A DNA stretch of 64,000 bases from Himantopus leucocephalus (Eukaryota; Chordata; Aves; Charadriiformes; Recurvirostridae): NCBI GenBank assembly GCA_003993805.1, contig RSEF01000019.1:2245766-2309765 (forward strand), written 5' to 3'. Below are positions 1-11,695 of the stretch, piece by piece. Below the pieces are notes generated by a model. That model was not told the origin of the DNA. It made no database searches and saw only the letters and a list, made by a program, of their open reading frames with translations. The first letter of the stretch is position 1. Each line of letters starts with the position of its first letter. The position numbers and the translations under genes were made by a program.

Positions 1-221
1 TTAGGCCCTCAGCATCACCCAGGCATATTTTGTTTCAAACCGCCTTCGCTCATCCCCTTCTTGGTAGCTGAGTGCCACTGGCTTCCACCCTATTGTGTCT
101 TTTTTTTCTCCAGGCTCAACTCTTTCTCCTTTCATTACTAGTCTTTGGGTTAGATTACTCACTTCCCACACTTATTTGGGGTGTCTGTCTCCTGTTCCCA
201 CTCAGCACCACCGGATCACCC

Positions 222-296
222 CCAGTTAGACCCTTAACTGGTATAAACCAGCTTTCTTGGACTGGCATTGACTTAGAGCAGTTATGGATCTGACCC
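222..296. mobile_element. Relic of a short palindromic amniote repeat (MITE-like), damaged
   Basis: This segment resembles one end and the centre of a short, nearly self-complementary repeat that is common in bird, turtle and crocodile DNA. The left arm is seen as CCCTTAACTGGTATAAACC, the centre as GGCATTGACTT, and the right end as TATGGATCTGACCC. Part of the right arm is missing compared with the copy at 16060-16146. No coding capacity is visible. The family assignment is from memory of the repeat's shape, not from a search, and the copy is clearly old. It could instead be a chance resemblance, but matches in order at the left arm, centre and right end make that less likely. Confidence 0.45.
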
Positions 297-2459
297 AGTT
301 ACCTGTCCCTCGGAGAGCCCTTTACAGGGGTTCAACAAAAGACCTGCAGAGCTTCTGGAAGCAGAGACATCCCCTGTTACTTCTCCCCCGTTCTTACGAG
401 CAGGGCACGTTGCCTTGGATGACCCAACTTCAGCCACCCTTCCCCCCCGGCCCGCAGGCAGGCAGGCGGCAGCGCTCCGGCTCAAGGTGCTCCGTCTCTC
501 TTCTGATGGGGAGAAAGGAAAAACACAAAATAAAATAAACCCATAAATCACAAAGCTAGCAAATGAAAATAAATACACTTAACAATATTTCCATGCCGCT
601 TTTTATTATTATTATTTATAATGGTATTACAGAATTTAGTAAAATTAAAGTAAATGTCAAGCAGAATGTAATAATTTTCCTTGGGGTTTGGCACATTTGT
701 GTGCCTGACAGTTTCACATTTTTCTTTATATCCGTGAAGACAGGAGCCTGACAGGGCTATATTTTGTTACCCACTTTGTTCAATTTTGTCATAAATTGGA
801 GCGAACAAAACAGTGAAAATACAGACACCAAATTAATCATAAGAAATTACATTTTAAAGCACCTCATACAAACATGTATGGAAATAATCATACTGTGCCA
901 GGAAAGCACATGAAGAAAACCAATATTCCCCCCCCGACCACATGCCCTTTGCCCCCAGAAGGGCAGAGCCCTCACCCCAGGGCTGTCCGTGTTACACACC
1001 GAGCTGCTCCTCGGCTGCTCTTGCCTTGCAGAGCCCTGAACGGGTTTCTCTCCCATGCACGTCTCTACCAGCTTATACAAATCTCTGCTATTCACATCCC
1101 GTGGCGACGAGCAGCATCTTTTAACGCGACGGCACGTGCTTGACGTGCAGCAGCTCATTTGGGGTGCCAGGGCGCGCGGCCACGTCGGGACCTTTCCACA
1201 GGTTGCGTTCCAGTTCACACCTTCATCCTCTGACTTCTGCTGCCGCCGGCACCACCTGCAAACACCCTTCACCCGCAGCGCCCGATGCCACCGGGGACCC
1301 TCCGTTAAAAGCGCGGTGGCTGTTTCTCTTGTTTCAAGGGACACATTTGCGGCGGCACAGGAAGAAGCACCGTGCATAAAGAATTGCAATTTCCATGAGA
1401 ATGACAAAGAGAAATGCGAAGCGAGTGGTAGGGCTATCCTCGGGCCAATCCTTTCTGCCTGAGTAAATTCGATTTGAATTCCTCTTGAAACACCAGCTCT
1501 GCAGCACTTGGACTATATTGAAAAGGTCACTGGAGGCAATGTCAGACATACTCTCCAGCTGCACTACAAGTGCACTGATAGAGATTCATAACAACGTATT
1601 ACTGCGGCTGGAGATCCAAAGTGACTCTCCGATGTATCCTCTCCACTTATCCGGCAGCAGCAGACGATTTCATTTCTCCCCTTTAATGCCTGGGCGGAGG
1701 CGTTAGTGCCTTCTCCCCCTGCCTCTGCAAATGCCAACTTGGAAGCACTTCTTGGAGCTTCTTAGAGTTGGTGAGGATGGTTGGCGGGGTCTTGCAAATC
1801 TGAAGTGCGTTTCAGCCAGCTGAAAGGGCCATGTTGGTATCTCACTCACCTTCTTCCTACCTGTCCGGGCTTCAGAGGACTTGTTTGGGTATAAATGAGA
1901 CCAGGAGCACTGGAAAGTCATAGTAGCTGAGTCAGCTGTCCCCTCAGATTGTGCGTAACACCAACAGCATCCAAAACCCACCTCTGGCATGGGCAAAAGT
2001 CTCGTTATCTCCTGCTAGAATTAGGCTTAAAACCTGAAACATACCATGTTTCCTTTCTTCTCAAATTTGGTATTTTGCCCTGCAATGCTGTGCTATGAAA
2101 ACATGAATTTTCCCATTATCCAGCTAATTAACCACCCCTTTGGTGGTGGCCCCGCGGTGCTGGACGCAGGCAGCAGTCGCGTTGCAATGAGCTGCATGGG
2201 ACGGGTGACAGCCCAAGGAGCGGGAGAGCCGCAGCGTCCTACGGGGCACAGAGAGCTGAACAGCACGGACCTGGAAAGCTGCCACATTCCCTCGCAAACG
2301 TGGAAGCAGTTCAGTGGTAGATTAGGGGATTTCTTTCCACCCAAACTACATACACCCATCAATATACAGCAAAAATGCATTTTAAGCTCATTTACGTATT
2401 CGTTGCTAAATACCATAATGGTCTCCAGCTGTATGGCAGGAGGGCCCATTCACTGAAAT
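297..2459. other. Unassigned DNA, no gene recognised
   Basis: I see no recognisable gene here. A GC-rich patch lies at about 430-490 and a short ATT microsatellite at 600-618. Between about 850 and 1470 both strands stay open at once (186 codons on the minus strand at 847-1407, 135 codons on the plus strand at 1055-1462). Neither product resembles a known family, and both have the Cys/Arg/Ser-rich make-up usual for chance frames in GC-richer DNA. The same applies to the opposed frames at 2046-2456 and 2093-2449. Confidence 0.6.
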
Positions 2460-3080
2460 TTTACTGTTGATTTTATTTTTATTTTTTTGCTTTCGTTATT
2501 GTACTATAAACGTATTTCCTCCCATTTTGCCCCGTGCCTGTAGAATGCCTGACGTCTCCTATCACACCTGTTTTCTATTATTTGTCATCCATTATTTTAA
2601 TTCCCCATCTATTGTGCGGAATGTGAAAATTGTCTGATAAATCCCATTCTTTGCTTTTAAAAAAGCCCATGAGAAGGTTTCAATAAGTGAAATTTGTATT
2701 TTTCCACACCGTGTGTAATGAAAGTGTCCGGTGAATAACCTCCGATTGTCAGGTGTTCGCATTCCCATCATCTAAGCGGGGGGATAATTAGCAGACAAAC
2801 GAAGGTTTACAATGCTGCAAATATCTCAGAAAGACCATTTGGCTGCTTGATCGGTAGAAGGATATTTTTAAAACTGCCATTTGAGACTCAGCTGTATTGC
2901 TAATTAAATGAGAATTTCATAAAAATAATCTGAAAAAAGTCTCTGTTAATTGGAGAACGATAACGAACAGACTTGCTAAACAGAGGCATAAACGTCAAAC
3001 AATTGAAGAGGGATAATAAAGTGCCATGTTATCGTGTAATGCCAGGCAGCTTTCCTACTTCTAGTTGAAGTTTTAACTTT
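2460..3080. other. AT-rich ORF-free block, candidate conserved non-coding element
   Basis: About 600 bases with no useful open frame, no recognised repeat and balanced AT-rich complexity. It contains several homeodomain-type TAAT cores, for example GCTAATTAAATGAG near 2899 and GGATAATTAGC near 2782. This texture is typical of deeply conserved enhancers in vertebrate gene deserts. Nothing in one sequence can prove conservation, so the call is an inference from texture alone. Confidence 0.3.
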
Positions 3081-3088
3081 TAGCCCGG

Positions 3089-3114
3089 TTTTTTTTTGGT
3101 TTTTTTTTTTTTTT
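3089..3114. repeat. Poly-T tract
   Basis: Two T runs separated by GG. No target-site duplication or transposon body is visible beside it, so it is best treated as a simple low-complexity tract. Confidence 0.9.
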
Positions 3115-4869
3115 GGTGAATGGCATCCAAAAATGTGCTTTGCAATCATCATTTCCAGAGCTTCAATTCGGCGTTAGCAATGCATGGGTAACGGCGACCG
3201 TCGCATTAACGGCGTCCTTGCCTTTCGACTTCTTGCGTTCTGTGAACAGCTTTTGTGCTCTGCAATGAATACGATGGGGGAAATGCATTAATATTGTATG
3301 GACATTATTCATGCAGGATAGTGGCGTTATTGAATTAGCGATTCTTTGTAATAATAATGACTTCCAGTACTATATTGTACAGTAAAATACACGGAGTCAG
3401 GAAGGAACTCACGAGCCTAATGGAAGACTCAGATACAGTTTTGTTGGTGCTGCTCAGCGTTTGGTTCTTCCGTGCTGCAATCGCGCAGGGAGCAGCGCGC
3501 ACCTTCCTGCCCCTCAGTCACCAGGTTCAGGTTGATTGTGTATTTATAGGGGCAGACTCGACCTACCCCGGTACACCGGAGTAGGGAGCGCTGCCGGGAT
3601 GGTGACCCTCGGCCACCCCGCGCTGGGACGAAGCTGCCGCCCTGATTCCCGCAGCTGGCAGCGGGTCATGATCTCGCATTTGCAAAAGGCCGGCGGCTTG
3701 TGACCTCCGCTCCTCATCGCTCCTTCCCCGGCCCCTGGCACCATATCACAGGCACACAGCAGATGGCACAGAGCTGCACGGAAAAAAATTTGCAGGAAAA
3801 CCTTCGTTCATTTTACACCCGCGAAGAGTTCTGCAACTGTGGGTGCCTCACGCAATGGGAAATTTGCCGTGCTGCCTTCACACTCTCACAGCCCAAAGCG
3901 AGCGAGAGCGTGAAGCAGAGACCTCAGCCTGAGCGTAAAGCGTCTCTTGGATATTCCACTTCTCTTCTGTGGAAAAAAAAAAAAGCAACTTTGTGAAAGC
4001 CCAGTGTAATGAGAATTGACTGCCCTCCATGAGAAATATCGATTAATTACTCTGCAGTGGAAAAAAGGCAACTGTGATGATACACATTTTCCAACTGCAG
4101 CACAAACAATTGCTTTTGAGGCACAGAGAGCCTGGGCTGAGAAATCTAGTGAGATGAAGTCATCTCCAGGCTGGAGGCAGCAGCCAAGTTTACTGGAGTG
4201 CAGAAAAACAGCAAGAGAAATTTTGGCCAAAGAGACTTTCTTCTAACGGCGTTTGAAGCGAGATCGTCTCTTGTGCTTTTGGCTCAAGCTCAGTTTGGGA
4301 TTTTCTAGAAGAGTTTCTGTACGGGAACGTGTACTTAGGCATCTGCCTTGGTACGTGGATCCTGTTGAAATGTGTTGAATCTCAGCAGCCTCAAGTACTC
4401 CCTGGGGAACACCCTTAAAGTTTCTGGTTGTTGCTGTGCTGGTGGCAGTGCTCTGGCCGTGCCGCTCTGCCCCAGTCCTGGGTCACCTCCCTAATTCACT
4501 TACACAACGGAGCCACTGACCATGACAGTCTGACCCGCTCTGGAAATGGAAAAATCATTGGAAGATGGTATTTCTGGGAATAGCAAAAAGAAAATTCAGT
4601 TTCGCAGGGCTGGATTGATACCGTACCAACACGAGAGTGGGAATCCAAAGGCAAATGAAGGAATCAGCTGCACATCTGGTCCAGCTGTGGGCATGCCGTG
4701 CCTTTCCCGGTACGCTGCCCAGATGCCCTGGGAAGGGAAAATATTAGAAGATGTCTTCTGCTGACCTGCTGTTCTCACTGGCTTCAGAGGTAGGGCAGGG
4801 CTTACAGTGGGCCCTTTTTCAACTGTGAAATCCTTCTCCTTGAATTACATCCAGCGCCTACGTCGTAAT
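3115..4869. other. Unassigned DNA, no gene recognised
   Basis: Mixed-composition sequence with a GC-richer part at about 3480-3740 and an A12 run at 3973-3984. Open frames are at most 114 codons (minus strand, 3886-4230), overlap frames on the other strand and match no family I know. A short GAGGCACAGAGAG at about 4119 resembles the MIR core, but it is too short to call. Confidence 0.6.
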
Positions 4870-4990
4870 GCTCAGTCCCTGCTGGGAGAGCCCCAGGTTC
4901 GGCTCCTTTCTCCGACACAGGCCTCGGGTGACCTTAGTCATGTCACTTCATCCATCTCCACAGCAATTCCCTTTCAGGCAACTGGGTGTA
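4870..4990 (+). mobile_element. MIR/CORE-SINE-like relic
   Basis: The order of short blocks follows the body of a MIR-type tRNA-derived SINE: CCCAGGTTCGGCTCC (B-box region), then GGTGACCTTAGTCATGTCAC, which corresponds to the family's 'gtgaccttgggcaagtcac' block, then TTCATCCATCTCC and CAGCAATTCCC, matching the 'cctctctgtgcctcagtttccc' part. The copy is heavily diverged and has no target-site duplication I can see. Birds carry very few SINEs, nearly all ancient, so this should be an old amniote insertion. The assignment rests on remembered consensus order. Confidence 0.55.
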
Positions 4991-5707
4991 GTGCTTCTTC
5001 TAGTCATGCTGGGAAAAAAACACATTATAGGTGGTAAAAAGTCAGATAATTGGATAAAAGCCATAACAGTACAGAAGACAGATAGAAATAAGATTCCCTC
5101 ATGTGTTCAGGCGCCCGGTTCATTCTCTCCAGGGATGTATTGTGTAGCATTGTGTAGGTGAGTTATTGCTCTAGCTGCTTCTCAGCTGCATTTTGGGTCC
5201 CCAGTGCCACAGGTAGCGGCTGCTCTCCGGGAAGAAGAAATTGCAGGGAATAGGCTAAATTTAATGTGCATAGTTATGTACTATACACACACAGGGCAGG
5301 GAAGAAACCCGCATTACTAATAATTTGCAGAAGCTGTAAATTAATGTTATTACTGTGTATGTTGAAGCACATTCTCACACAGGCTTTTGCTTGTTAGCAC
5401 ACAACGTGTGCAGTGCTTCACACTTCCCCTGGCTGCTGCCAAGCTGGCGAGGCGCCGGCCGGTTGAAGAGGACAACCTGGCGGCCCTGCTTCACTCATGT
5501 CCATGTGGTTCAGTTGCGCCCAGACGGACAGCGGTACAGAAATGCAGAGTTTCTGCTGTCAGATGTGGAGCTGGATTGGAGGCAACTGCTTCAGCCCTTC
5601 TCCAGCACCACGTACAGTACTCCTTCAGGACCATGGGTCTTGGCCATCGTCTCCTACAAGTAACTGATGGGACAGACTATGGCCAGGTCACCGCAAAGTG
5701 ATTTCAG
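4991..5707. other. Unassigned DNA, no gene recognised
   Basis: The left half is AT-rich. The right half (about 5400-5700) is GC-richer and holds two overlapping plus-strand frames of about 102-104 codons in different phases (5355-5663 and 5387-5701). Both run up to the CR1 element and neither looks like a known protein. The simultaneous openness of two phases suggests low stop density rather than coding constraint. Confidence 0.55.
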
Positions 5708-5992
5708 ATGGGGAGGGACTCTTTATCAGGGAGGGTAGTGATAGGTCGAGTGGTAATGGTTTTAAACTGAAAGAGAGGAGATTTAGATGAGATATCAGGA
5801 AGAAATTCTTTCCTGTGAGGGTGGTGAGCCCCTGGCGCAGGTTGCCCCGAGAAGCTGTGGCTGCCCCATCCCTGGAGGTGTTCAAGGCCAGGTTGGACGG
5901 GGCTTGGAGCAACCTGGGCTGGTGGGAGGTGTCCCTGCCCAGGGAAGGGGGGGTGGAAGGAGATCCAACTTTAACCATTCTATGATTGTATG
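5708..5992 (+). mobile_element. CR1 LINE, 3' end (5'-truncated, young subfamily)
   Basis: CR1 is the dominant non-LTR retrotransposon of birds and normally inserts as a short 3' fragment. The copy starts at about GGGGAGGGACTCTTTATC, runs through GGTGGTGAGCCCCTGGCGC and GTGGGAGGTGTCCCTGCCC, and ends with the CR1 tail ACCATTCTATGATTGTATG, an imperfect pair of the family's 8-bp terminal repeats. It is therefore in plus orientation with the protein-coding part missing. Positions 5813-5944 are identical to the copy at 23763-24061, so both belong to one fairly recent subfamily. The stretch just before the tail is shortened compared with that copy. Confidence 0.95.
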
Positions 5993-7079
5993 TGAATTTT
6001 TACGACATTTCTATACTAACAAGAGCTTTACGGTAGACAGAATTATAAGGGAAGTATTAGCAGAAATACAAAATCAGTGTCAGTGCCATAACTTCCCCTC
6101 TTCCATGAGTGATGGGACTTCTGAAGCCTGGTTTCTGGAAACTCTGCCACTGGTTGGTTCCTCTGATGCCTCAGGGACAGCTTATAGGTGGCACTTCTAA
6201 AGCCAGCTCCATACGCTGGCTTCAGAGACACTCTAGCTTACCTCCGTGTGTGAATAATGTGATACTGACAAAAGCACCTTCAATACCAGTATTACTATGT
6301 CTGTATCACAGTCATAATGTATTTACTAGAGTTACGTATCGTGATATATGCACGTATGTAGAAATGTATTGGTAAAAGCATGTCCTTCTCTCCTCCCCTG
6401 CAAAGATCCGTAGTTGTATACGCATTGCAAAATTGATAAACTTTGAAGCATCTTCTCTTTAGGCTTAGAAAATCTTTGAGCTGTCCACACTCCATCCAAT
6501 TATGAAGGTCATGGAAGGTCTGCTTTGCAGGTGGACAACATGTAAGGTGCAGCCCCCCAGATGACTAGTCCCAGAAGCACCATGTCATGAAGATGCTTTG
6601 TTGAATCCCAGCTGTACCTGGATTAGGCCAAGGAGCTAACTGTGACATTTCACTCCGGCTTTCCTCCCCAGACAAGCTCATGATGGTTGGGGGCGAGGAG
6701 GGAACAGAGGACATGTGCCATTGCTTCCCAGTGCTTGCTCCAGGAAGGACGGCCTCTGTAAACCGCCAGCGAACTTGCCTGCCCGAGGCTGAGGAGCTGC
6801 GACCCCTGGAAGTAAGCGGTCTCTTTCTCCCTCTTACCCTCTGGTACATCAACCAAGTAATTCCAGTGAAAATAAGATCCCAACTGGACTGGTTCAGAAG
6901 GGCAGGGGTGGTCTTACGTGATGAACTGGACCGTGAGAGCAAAGGTGCTGAACTAGTTATCAGAGACTTTCCTAGCCCAGGGCAAGAACAACGGGCAGGG
7001 ACGGATGAGAGGCTTATTTACAGCCCTGTATGCCCAATATTTTCCTTTTTATAGTCTGCTGCACTCAGGCAGTTTTTTT
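5993..7079. other. Unassigned DNA, no gene recognised
   Basis: Mixed AT-rich sequence. The largest frames (124 codons plus at 6680-7054, 125 codons minus at 6565-6942) oppose each other and match nothing I know. No repeat or RNA gene is recognised. Confidence 0.6.
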
Positions 7080-7520
7080 TAAGTGGTGCACGGTGATTCT
7101 AGGCACAAACCACATCGGCAATTAATTGGATTTGTGGGCCTCACTTCCACGCACCCCTTTGAAACGTTCCCTCAGGAGATCATAAAAGACGGGGACTGAG
7201 CAAAGTAGTAAGAGGAAGGTATAATGTGGAGAGGACCCTTTTGTTAATCCTGTTCTGCCTATCTTTCATTAGCACACCTTATTATGACATCCTATAGATT
7301 TACTGCTTTGGCTCTGCTGGTGAGAGGCAAATGATGTCTTAATGAATGATGGTGCCTCGAGCTGATAACGGACTGCCCCTCTCTCCCACTGAAAAGCGAT
7401 TGTGTTCGGCACAGTATGTCCAACTGCACTTAACATAATTGGATGAAACTTGTAATAGTTTGTTCACTCCAGGTGGGTACAAAAGTCACGGCGAAAAAAA
7501 TCCCAATGATAAAATATCAA
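7080..7520. other. ORF-free block, candidate conserved non-coding element
   Basis: This block has no open frame of note and no recognised repeat. It holds TF-site-like words such as CAATTAATTGG (near 7118), TCTTTCATTAGCAC and TTAATGAATGATGG. Texture and lack of repeats fit a distal enhancer, but there is no direct proof from one sequence. Confidence 0.22.
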
Positions 7521-8809
7521 TTGCTGTCTCTTGCTTAAGGGTGTAATTGTGGCTGGTGGCACTTGCAGGGCAGAGCACCTAGGATGGCAGATAACGCGAG
7601 GACGGACTCACCCTGGCATGTAAAGCACAACGCAGAGGCATCTTCAGCACAAAGCCGGAGCGGGCAGCACGTGCCAAGACACTGAAAGCGCTTTGCAGAC
7701 TGTCTGGGTTTAAGCAGCATTTACTCCTCCTGTGCTCAGAGGATACTCAGCATAGTCTCGTGTGGCTCAGTCCCGGGGCACTCGTCTTCCTGCTGCTCCG
7801 GCGCAGAAATAGTGCAGGAGCGAAAGCCGTGCCGGTGCCCGCTCCAGCTGGGTGCTGCTTCAGCCCCACGTGCCTCAGCCACTGCGTTTTAGAACATTTT
7901 CCCAAAGCCATTACTTTTATGCCCTGAATGATTACTTCATTTAGCACATACATCAGAACTAAAATACCCAATATTAGCTCATTTAAGTTCATGTTCAATG
8001 ATGGATTAATCGTTCCCGTTTTCTGGAGCAAAGCCCAGTCCATTTCATCTAAGGACCAGGAAGAAATGTTCCCTCGTCTCTTGAAGTCTGAGACATCTGC
8101 TGTGCTTTGCATATCTGCTTGCCCACAAAAAGAAACCCCAGTGAATACTTAAATTAAAAGAAAAAAAAGCTAAAGCTATATATCACACCCATTTTTCTCC
8201 TGCTTTCAGAGCAGGTGCAAAGGAAGCATGTCAACAGTACAGTCAGCATAAGCCTGTGCCTCCTTTGAGGTTTCAGATGTCACACCACGTTACAGTGGAT
8301 ATTGCTTTGCGACGTACTTGTTGCATTATGGGCCACGCAGAAAAATGCAGAGAGTGAAAGAAGTCCTTAATGGATAAACACAATCATAGCAGACACCTAC
8401 ATTAGCTCTGGCCAGGCTGAGAGAAAAGAATCCTGTATGCTAAACATTATGGCCAAAATAAAATAAAAGCAATGGGTGAGTGACCAAACCGAAATGCGCG
8501 AGGGCTCCTGTTCCCCAGAATTAACAGAGATGTTGGTGAGTCAATGCAATGAGTAAATGATGGGGGGAAACCTCCCTATCTGTCATCCTCATGGGTAGCG
8601 GACTTGTAGCAGGAACCGAGGCTGAGTCTATCACACGTGCAGGGGCCACAGCTGGAAGGCACCACTCAGCCAAAACTACCTTGGCTCCAGCAACAGTTTC
8701 TCGGCTCGAGGACCTCTCTTCTATGGAAGCCGTGCTTGGTGGAGCTTGTTTTCTTTAAAGTGTGGGTAGCAGACTTTGTTTTTTTAAATGTTTGTTCTCC
8801 ATTAGAAAG
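7521..8809. other. Unassigned DNA, no gene recognised
   Basis: Moderate GC content between 7540 and 7900 and AT-rich afterwards. The longest frame, 121 codons on the minus strand at 7747-8112, is not recognised and partly opposes a plus frame at 7928-8152. I see no other feature. Confidence 0.6.
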
Positions 8810-8905
8810 GCAGTATGTTCTGGTGGCAATGGGACCCGGATCGCAGTGCTACCTCTGCCACTGCTCTGCGGCTTCAGTCGCATCATTCATCCCAGCGCTC
8901 CACAC
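8810..8905 (+). mobile_element. Possible MIR/CORE-SINE-like relic (weak)
   Basis: GGCAGTATGTTCTGGTGG followed by CTACCTCTGCCACTGCTCTG and CATCATTCATCCC follows the order of the MIR head and 'ctctgccactgactt' part. The B-box is badly damaged and the similarity fades within 100 bases, so this is only a candidate. Confidence 0.3.
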
Positions 8906-11114
8906 CGGGTCCTTTCAACCAGGTGCAAGCACGGTGCAGCCACGGCTTCTCCAGGACTCGCGGGTCCCACTGCCCTGTGCTGATACCGAAACACAGCTGT
9001 AATTGCGATTAATTGGTTTTGTTCACCTGCCTTTTAATGATCCCTAAGACATCAGAGGGTTGTGAATATCTGGTGAGGAAAGGGGCAAAGAGAACTGGGG
9101 ATGAGTGCTCAGATGTTCTCAAACTGAAAGAGTCACTTTGTTATTGAGATCTCTACGTCTCACCTGCACGAGCAGAAAACCTCTCCTTTTGTTTGGTCAC
9201 AGACCAAGAATGCCGATGTCTTTTTGCATTGTGAAAAAAATACAGAACAAGAAAATAGTGCTGAAACATTTCAGACAATCTCCTTTATCCTACGCTCGGC
9301 AATTACTCTTATTGTCAGCAGGAGTAAAGAAGCATGTACCATTTGAAAGTATTTAGAACCGGCTGTGTGTTTTCAAAACACAGGATCTTTCAAGGGACTA
9401 CTCTCTTCTCATTTGGTGACACAGGCAATTAAGTTTTTAAGAGGTTCTCTGTAGCATTAACAGACTATATGATATTCTTGAAGGCGCATTTATAGCATCC
9501 TAAAGAGAAATTGCTTGCATCTTCCCTGGAAAATAAAAGGCTAAATTCCAATACTGGAAGCTGACCAAGCTCCATTTTACGTGCAAACCAAGCTGGCTGT
9601 GCACTGCTGCTGCTCCTCCCTCCACCGTGCAGCCGCGGCTCTAACTCACCGTGGGGAACTGCTCCCCAAAACCAATGGCCCTTTGCCCCTTTGGCTTTGC
9701 TCTGTGTCCAGCTGTGGGCAGCAGCCAGCTGCAGGGAGAGGGAGTCCAGGTGTCAGGGCGCACTGGGGTCAGGATATGTCCCCTCATTCAGCTCTAGCTA
9801 AGAGGATGGTAGAAATCAGAGTAAAAAGAAGCAAGGAAGAGTCCATCCTTGGGATTGGCCCTCAGCTGCTCTAGAAGTATATTTCTATTAGACACCGCCA
9901 TCCTTTCAGGCTGTAATGTATTTCCTCATTACGGTAAACATTCACATGGCATTTGTGATCGTTTCTGGAATGACATTGCACAAAGTTGAGTAATAAAATT
10001 GCCTCTGATCTCACAAAGCGCAAGGCTCAAGACAAATAAAGTCTGTAAACAGTTCTGCACTTCAGGATGTTTTATAAGCTGGACCGCCGTTTACTTAGGG
10101 CTAAACCTGAAGAAGTTCATTTCATCTCCTGGAAAAGGCACCGTGCCTGTAGGAGGCTTCGTTCCTCGGGGGGTATTGGCATGGTTACCACAATCAAACT
10201 TTCAACTGCCTTTTTCCTGTTGCTGCCTGCAAGTCCGTGTCATTCATTCCACATTTCCCTCTCCCAGCAATATTCCGGTGATATTTAGAAACGTATATAA
10301 ATGTCAGCAAGCCGGCAAAAGCCCACAGGACTCTGCAGGCGGCGGGTAGGTATGGGGTTCACCGGGACTGCGTTACACTGAAACCCGAGTGCTGGGGAAG
10401 GGGCCAAGCTCTCCCCTCCCAGGGCTCCTTGGCTGCGTTGCAGGTTGCTGGAGGGGACTCCTCAGGGAAGCCTGACCCCGGGCAGTGGCAGGTGACGGAC
10501 CATAAGCGTTGGCATCTCTCACGGTTATCTCTGGCAGTACTGATCTAACGTGTGCTGGTGACGGGCGAAGCCAAAGCTGTGCGGGAGACAGAGACAGACC
10601 CTTGTTTGAAGCCTCTGCATCGCAGTGGGAACCAGACTGGGGACGCATGTATGAAGTGATGACAACAGCACAAGGGCGATCCCTTTCCATTGAGGCTCTA
10701 AGGCGTTACAGACCAGCCTGTGCTCCAGCTGAGGGCAAAAAGCCTTTTGCTCGCTCCATGAAGGCACAGAGCTTTTTGAATTTTAAAATACAGCCACCAG
10801 CTGGGGCACCTTCTAGAAAAAAAAGGGCACAACTGGCATGGCACTGAAGGGAACCTCCCAGCCTGGTGACCCACCTGGCTGCCCAGCACCGATTCCCAGG
10901 GGCTGCCATGCCCCACGCCCGGAGCGGTGCTGGCTAATCACCCCATGCAGGTGAGAGAGACTGAACACCTCACCACATCCGACAGCGAAATCAAGAGACA
11001 TCACCAACCTGTTCCTTGGGGTCCACATGGAGCTGGCGTTGGGAAGTGGGTGGCTCACAGGTGGTGGCAGAGCTTTGTCCTTTCCTCCTGGCTTTTTTCG
11101 GTAGGGCGCCATAC
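8906..11114. other. Unassigned DNA, no gene recognised
   Basis: Alternating AT-rich (9240-9580) and GC-richer (10370-11050) sequence. In the GC-richer part many frames are open on both strands at once (for example 10509-10847 plus against 10525-10767 and 10813-11112 minus), which marks them as chance frames. No domain is recognised in any of them. Confidence 0.6.
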
Positions 11115-11199
11115 CTAGTGTCCCACTCCTGATTCCTGTTTCGAAGGGTTGCGCTCATAAGCTCCAGTGAGAGCAAGGACAGTGCCAGCAAGATGCCTC
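11115..11199 (-). other. Weak candidate exon encoding a hydrophobic segment
   Basis: Read on the minus strand, 85 nt lie between a plausible acceptor (TTCATCATTGCAG, then the exon at 11199) and a plausible donor (CACTAG then GTATGG at 11114). One frame stays open across it and gives GILLALSLLSLELMSATLR followed by a polar Asn/Arg/Gln/Glu-rich end, which looks like a membrane segment with a basic cytoplasmic flank. A stop codon lies just upstream in frame, so it could only be translated as a spliced exon. I do not recognise the protein, no neighbouring exons are visible, and chance remains the likelier explanation. Confidence 0.15.
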
Positions 11200-11374
11200 C
11201 TGCAATGATGAATCAGATCAATGTATTTAGAAGTAGACTCACCTGGAAGATTTAGCTAGGGCTGGACTGGGCTTCTGCTTGGAAAGCTTGAGCCCAATGC
11301 ATCACTGCAGACTGAAGTCAGCAGTGTCATCCCCGGGGTCACACACAAGCCACATCAGCCACAGTTAAAATCAT

Positions 11375-11695
11375 GACCACCAGCTCAAGCAGGGCCAACT
11401 TCCTGGGTTGCCTTGGCCAGCTGGGTTTTGAACGTCTCCAAGACTGGAGATCCTCCAGCCTCTCTGGGACCCCTATCAGGCATTTGACCATCCCCAGGGT
11501 GGACACTTCTTACACCATATCTAATCAGAATTTCCCAGGCTCCAATTTGTGCCTGTTGCCTCTCTCCCTGTCACTGTGCATCTCCGAGGACAGTCTGGCT
11601 CTGTCTTCTGCACACCCTCCTATTAAGAGTCATAGACAGCAACAAGATGTCCCCTTTGCCTCCTCAAAACCCCAGTTTTTCTCAGCCTCGCTCCA
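11375..11695 (-). mobile_element. CR1 LINE fragment, older and diverged, minus orientation
   Basis: The plus strand reads as the complement of a CR1 3' region: CTGGGTTTTGAACGTCTCC, then CAGCCTCTCTGGGACCC, TTTGTGCCTGTTGCCTC, CCTGTCACTGTGCATCTCC and a degraded AGATGTCCCCTTTGCCTCC. These blocks appear in the order seen in the better-kept copy at 34026-34425. The terminal octamer end is missing, since the similarity begins inside the element. Divergence is clearly higher than in the 5.7 and 23.8 kb copies, so it is an older subfamily. Confidence 0.85.

Noticed and set aside
847..1407. 186-codon minus-strand frame
   Set aside because: It is opposed by plus frames over the same bases, shows no known domain, and its composition is that of stop-poor GC-richer DNA.
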